This document shows, one piece after another, positions 61,962 through 64,000 of a stretch of DNA of 64,000 nucleotides. The notes beneath the pieces were generated by a model. That model was not told where the DNA came from and searched no databases. It saw nothing but the letters and a program-made list of their open reading frames with translations. Numbering within the stretch: the stretch's first letter is position 1; every line of letters starts with the position of its first letter. Both the position numbers and the translations under genes were made by a program. This DNA is from Oceaniovalibus sp. ACAM 378 (lineage in GTDB: Bacteria; Pseudomonadota; Alphaproteobacteria; Rhodobacterales; Rhodobacteraceae): assembly GCF_008085915.1 (NCBI RefSeq), contig NZ_VSJK01000006.1:124001-188000 (forward strand). The letters are read 5' to 3'.

Positions 61962-62963
61962 TCACATCGAGTCGTTGATCGCCTGCGCGGCGTCGATGTT
62001 TTCCTGTCCGACCTCATCGGCGAATTTTTCCCAGACGGGCTTCATCACCGCGACCCAATTGGCCCGCTGTTCCGGGGTCAGTTCGCGGATCTCTGTCCCT
62101 GCATCGAGAATCGCCTGCCGCGCCTGATTGTCCACGTCGCCCACGGCCGCGTTACGCTCGGCAGTGACTTCGGACAGGATGGTCAGAAACTGGTCACGCA
62201 CATCAGCGTCAAGACTGTCGAGGAAATCGACGGAACTGACGACCATATAGTCGATGATACCGTGGTTCGATTCGGTAATGCCGTCCTGCACCTCAAAGAA
62301 TTTCTGACCATAGATGTTGGACCATGAGTTTTCCTGCCCGTCGACAACGCCGGTCTGAAGCGCGCCGTAAACCTCGGCAAAGGCCATCGGCTGCGGCGAG
62401 GCTCCCAGTGCCTCCATCTGCGCGACCAGCACATCAGAAGGTTGGACCCGGAACTTGAGCCCCTTGGCATCCGTGGGTTCCAGCAGCGGCTTGTTGGCGC
62501 TGAACTGTTTCATGCCGTTGTGCCAATAGGCCAACCCCTGAAGACCGCGCCGCTGCATCTTGTCCAGCATCCCGCGACCGATGTCAGAGGCCTGAAACGC
62601 ATCAACCGCATTGATATCCTTGAACATGAACGGCAGATCGAACAGGCGATAGGCCTTGGTGATCGGCTCGAACAGCGACAGCGAAGGGGCTGCCAGTTGG
62701 ACGTCGCCGCGCAACAGCGCCTCGGTCACCTGTTCGTCGGTATAAAGAGTCGAGTTCGGAAAGACCTCGACGCACAGCTTGCCGTTCATTTCGTCGTTCA
62801 CCCGCTGCATCAAAAGCTGCGCGGCGATACCTTTCGGGTGTTTGTCAGTGTTGGTGACATGGCTGAACTTGACAACGGTTTCGCCGTCGTCGCAGGCCGC
62901 GATGGCGGCTGCGGGGGCAAAGGCAATGGCCGCGACGGTCGCAGCCTTAAGAATGAATTTCAT
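61962..62963 (-). CDS. dctP: TRAP transporter substrate-binding protein (DctP type)
   Basis: 333 residues. Signal peptide about 1-22 (KAATVAAIAFAPAAAIAACD). DctP family pattern: ETVVKFSHVTNTDKHPKGIA near 28, PNSTLYTDEQVTEALLRGDV near 70, GLQGLAYWHNGMKQFSANKP near 140 and KGLKFRVQPSDVLVAQMEAL near 168 (the Arg that grips the substrate carboxylate), then FAEVYGALQTGVVDGQENSW. Periplasmic; hands an organic acid to DctQM. AGGAGGAAAACA precedes the ATG. Confidence 0.95.
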   Translation of the reverse strand: MKFILKAATVAAIAFAPAAAIAACDDGETVVKFSHVTNTDKHPKGIAAQLLMQRVNDEMNGKLCVEVFPNSTLYTDEQVTEALLRGDVQLAAPSLSLFEPITKAYRLFDLPFMFKDINAVDAFQASDIGRGMLDKMQRRGLQGLAYWHNGMKQFSANKPLLEPTDAKGLKFRVQPSDVLVAQMEALGASPQPMAFAEVYGALQTGVVDGQENSWSNIYGQKFFEVQDGITESNHGIIDYMVVSSVDFLDSLDADVRDQFLTILSEVTAERNAAVGDVDNQARQAILDAGTEIRELTPEQRANWVAVMKPVWEKFADEVGQENIDAAQAINDSM

Positions 62964-63253
62964 TGTTTTCCTCCTGGTGATTGACGGCTTGATCGGTGGC
63001 GGGCTTTTGCCCGCTCTTGGGAAAAGGATGCCCGGGAACCGAGTGGAAAAACAATCGTTTTTGTGATTGCATCGGAAAAGATCGCCCGATGACCACTTTA
63101 TGACCCCTTGCTTTGGAATAAACGGGACAGGGTGCTGTAAATCCGGTCCGAAGCGGCGCGGATGACCCTACGGCAGGTCGGATTGATTCGCCCGGCCCGG
63201 CGCATGGGTTGCGCGCTCTTGAACCGGCGGGGTGGCTGCGCCAAGGTGGCGCC

Positions 63254-64000
63254 ATGGATCAATCTGTTGCTGACCCCCGCCTGACCGACCTTACCGCCCG
63301 CATCGCCGAAAGGCGCGACGACCTGATCGCGTTGACGCAGGATCTGATCCGCATCCCCACGCTGAACCCGCCCGGCGAAAACTATCGCGAGATCTGCGAT
63401 TATCTTGCGGCGCGGCTGGGCAGGGCAGGGTTTGCGGTGCAACTGATCCGAGCCACTGGCACGCCGGGGGATTGTGATGAATATCCGCGCTGGAACGTCA
63501 TAGCGCACCGCGACGGGGTGCGGGCGGGAGACTGTGTTCACTTCAACTCGCACATCGATGTGGTGGAGGTGGGGATGGGCTGGACACGCGATCCCTTTGG
63601 TGCAGAGCTTATTGACGGCAAAATCTATGGGCGCGGCGCCTGCGACATGAAAGGCGGGCTGGCCGCATCGATCATCGCTGCCGAATGCTTCATCGCCGAA
63701 TTCCCGGATTTCGCCGGCGCAATCGAGATTTCCGGCACGGCGGACGAAGAATCAGGCGGGTTTGGCGGTGTCGCCTATCTTGCCGAACAGGGATTTTTCA
63801 GCCCTGAGAAGGTGCAGCATGTCATCATCCCCGAACCGCTGAACAAGGATCGGGTGTGTCTGGGGCATCGCGGCGGATGGTGGGCGGAAATCCAGACATT
63901 CGGCGAAATTGCCCATGGATCGATGCCTTTCCTTGGTGACTGCGCCGTGCGTCACATGGGTGCGGTGATCGACCGGTTCGAGCGTGATCTGTTCCCCGCC
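63254..64000 (+). CDS. M20 family amidohydrolase (ArgE/DapE type), 3' end beyond window
   Basis: First 249 residues; the gene runs off the right edge. Zn-dependent M20 metallopeptidase/amidohydrolase. Metal ligands and catalysis: HFNSHIDVVEVGMGWTRDPF (His, Asp), GRGACDMKGGLAASIIAAEC (bridging Asp) and TADEESGGFGGVAYLAEQ (Glu pair). It fits the acetylornithine deacetylase/succinyl-diaminopimelate desuccinylase family, whose members hydrolyse N-acyl amino acids. It is divergent from dctP over 290 bp, so it might process what the TRAP system imports. Confidence 0.88.
   Translation, partial: MDQSVADPRLTDLTARIAERRDDLIALTQDLIRIPTLNPPGENYREICDYLAARLGRAGFAVQLIRATGTPGDCDEYPRWNVIAHRDGVRAGDCVHFNSHIDVVEVGMGWTRDPFGAELIDGKIYGRGACDMKGGLAASIIAAECFIAEFPDFAGAIEISGTADEESGGFGGVAYLAEQGFFSPEKVQHVIIPEPLNKDRVCLGHRGGWWAEIQTFGEIAHGSMPFLGDCAVRHMGAVIDRFERDLFPA

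Overview
The window is high-GC, gene-dense DNA from a chromosome that looks alphaproteobacterial, most likely Rhodobacteraceae (Roseobacter group). The grounds are gene content and order: DUF1150, malate synthase G, a DapC-type aminotransferase followed by ftsK, a LolA gene, paired FAD/GcvT-type methylamine dehydrogenases, a CobD/CobC/DUF1636 block, HspQ, and two TRAP transport systems. No species can be named from sequence alone. No phage, insertion sequence, CRISPR array or rRNA was seen. There is one tRNA, Leu(UAA).

Layout. 1-8.6 kb: DUF1150, glcB, a fused TRAP permease without a binding protein, an Atg22-type MFS permease, overlapping mepA and phytase-like esterase genes, and a YhhQ-type transporter. 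8.6-18 kb: a tiny ORF with an extended Shine-Dalgarno sequence, xth, a Tat-type FAD oxidase, a relic, a CnoX-like thioredoxin, a Lon-N protein, Trm112, a DapC-like aminotransferase and ftsK. 18-23 kb: divergent dps/lolA, a small lytic transglycosylase, a broken AEC transporter, hspQ, a rhodanese, an RsbW/STAS pair and msrC. 23-30 kb: an XRE-cupin regulator, two FAD/GcvT dehydrogenases and a homocysteine methyltransferase, which read as a methylated-amine/one-carbon module. 30-37 kb: rluA-type synthase, 1-Cys peroxiredoxin, dienelactone hydrolase, pnp, then an oppositely oriented SulP gene separating pnp from rpsO.

37-45.8 kb: an acidic membrane-anchored protein, an MltB-type transglycosylase, a cobalamin block (DUF1636-cobC-cobD) with a possible degenerate B12 riboswitch, a receiver protein lacking its phospho-acceptor Asp, glycerate kinase and prs. 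45.8-52 kb: an isomerase/hydrolase pair, then leftward ribF-ycgN-ltaE overlapping by 4 nt each, maoC, a HAD hydrolase and a YdcZ-type transporter. 52-59 kb: DUF3047, an HELTH lipoprotein, a cytochrome c lipoprotein, and parE followed by an A+T-richer YidD-like/DUF4177 pair; then a MATE transporter and tRNA-Leu. 59.7-64 kb: a dctP-dctQ-dctM TRAP operon divergent from an M20 amidohydrolase that runs off the window.

The points most worth following up are: the 22-codon ORF at 8640 whose frame stays protein-like past an in-frame TGA; a 19-nt core repeat at three intergenic sites; the AEC pseudogene; SulP splitting rpsO from pnp; the parE-yidD-DUF4177 arrangement; the acidic two-module surface protein; and the B12-riboswitch-like leader. 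All functional calls rest on motif and family recognition by eye; no database search was run.
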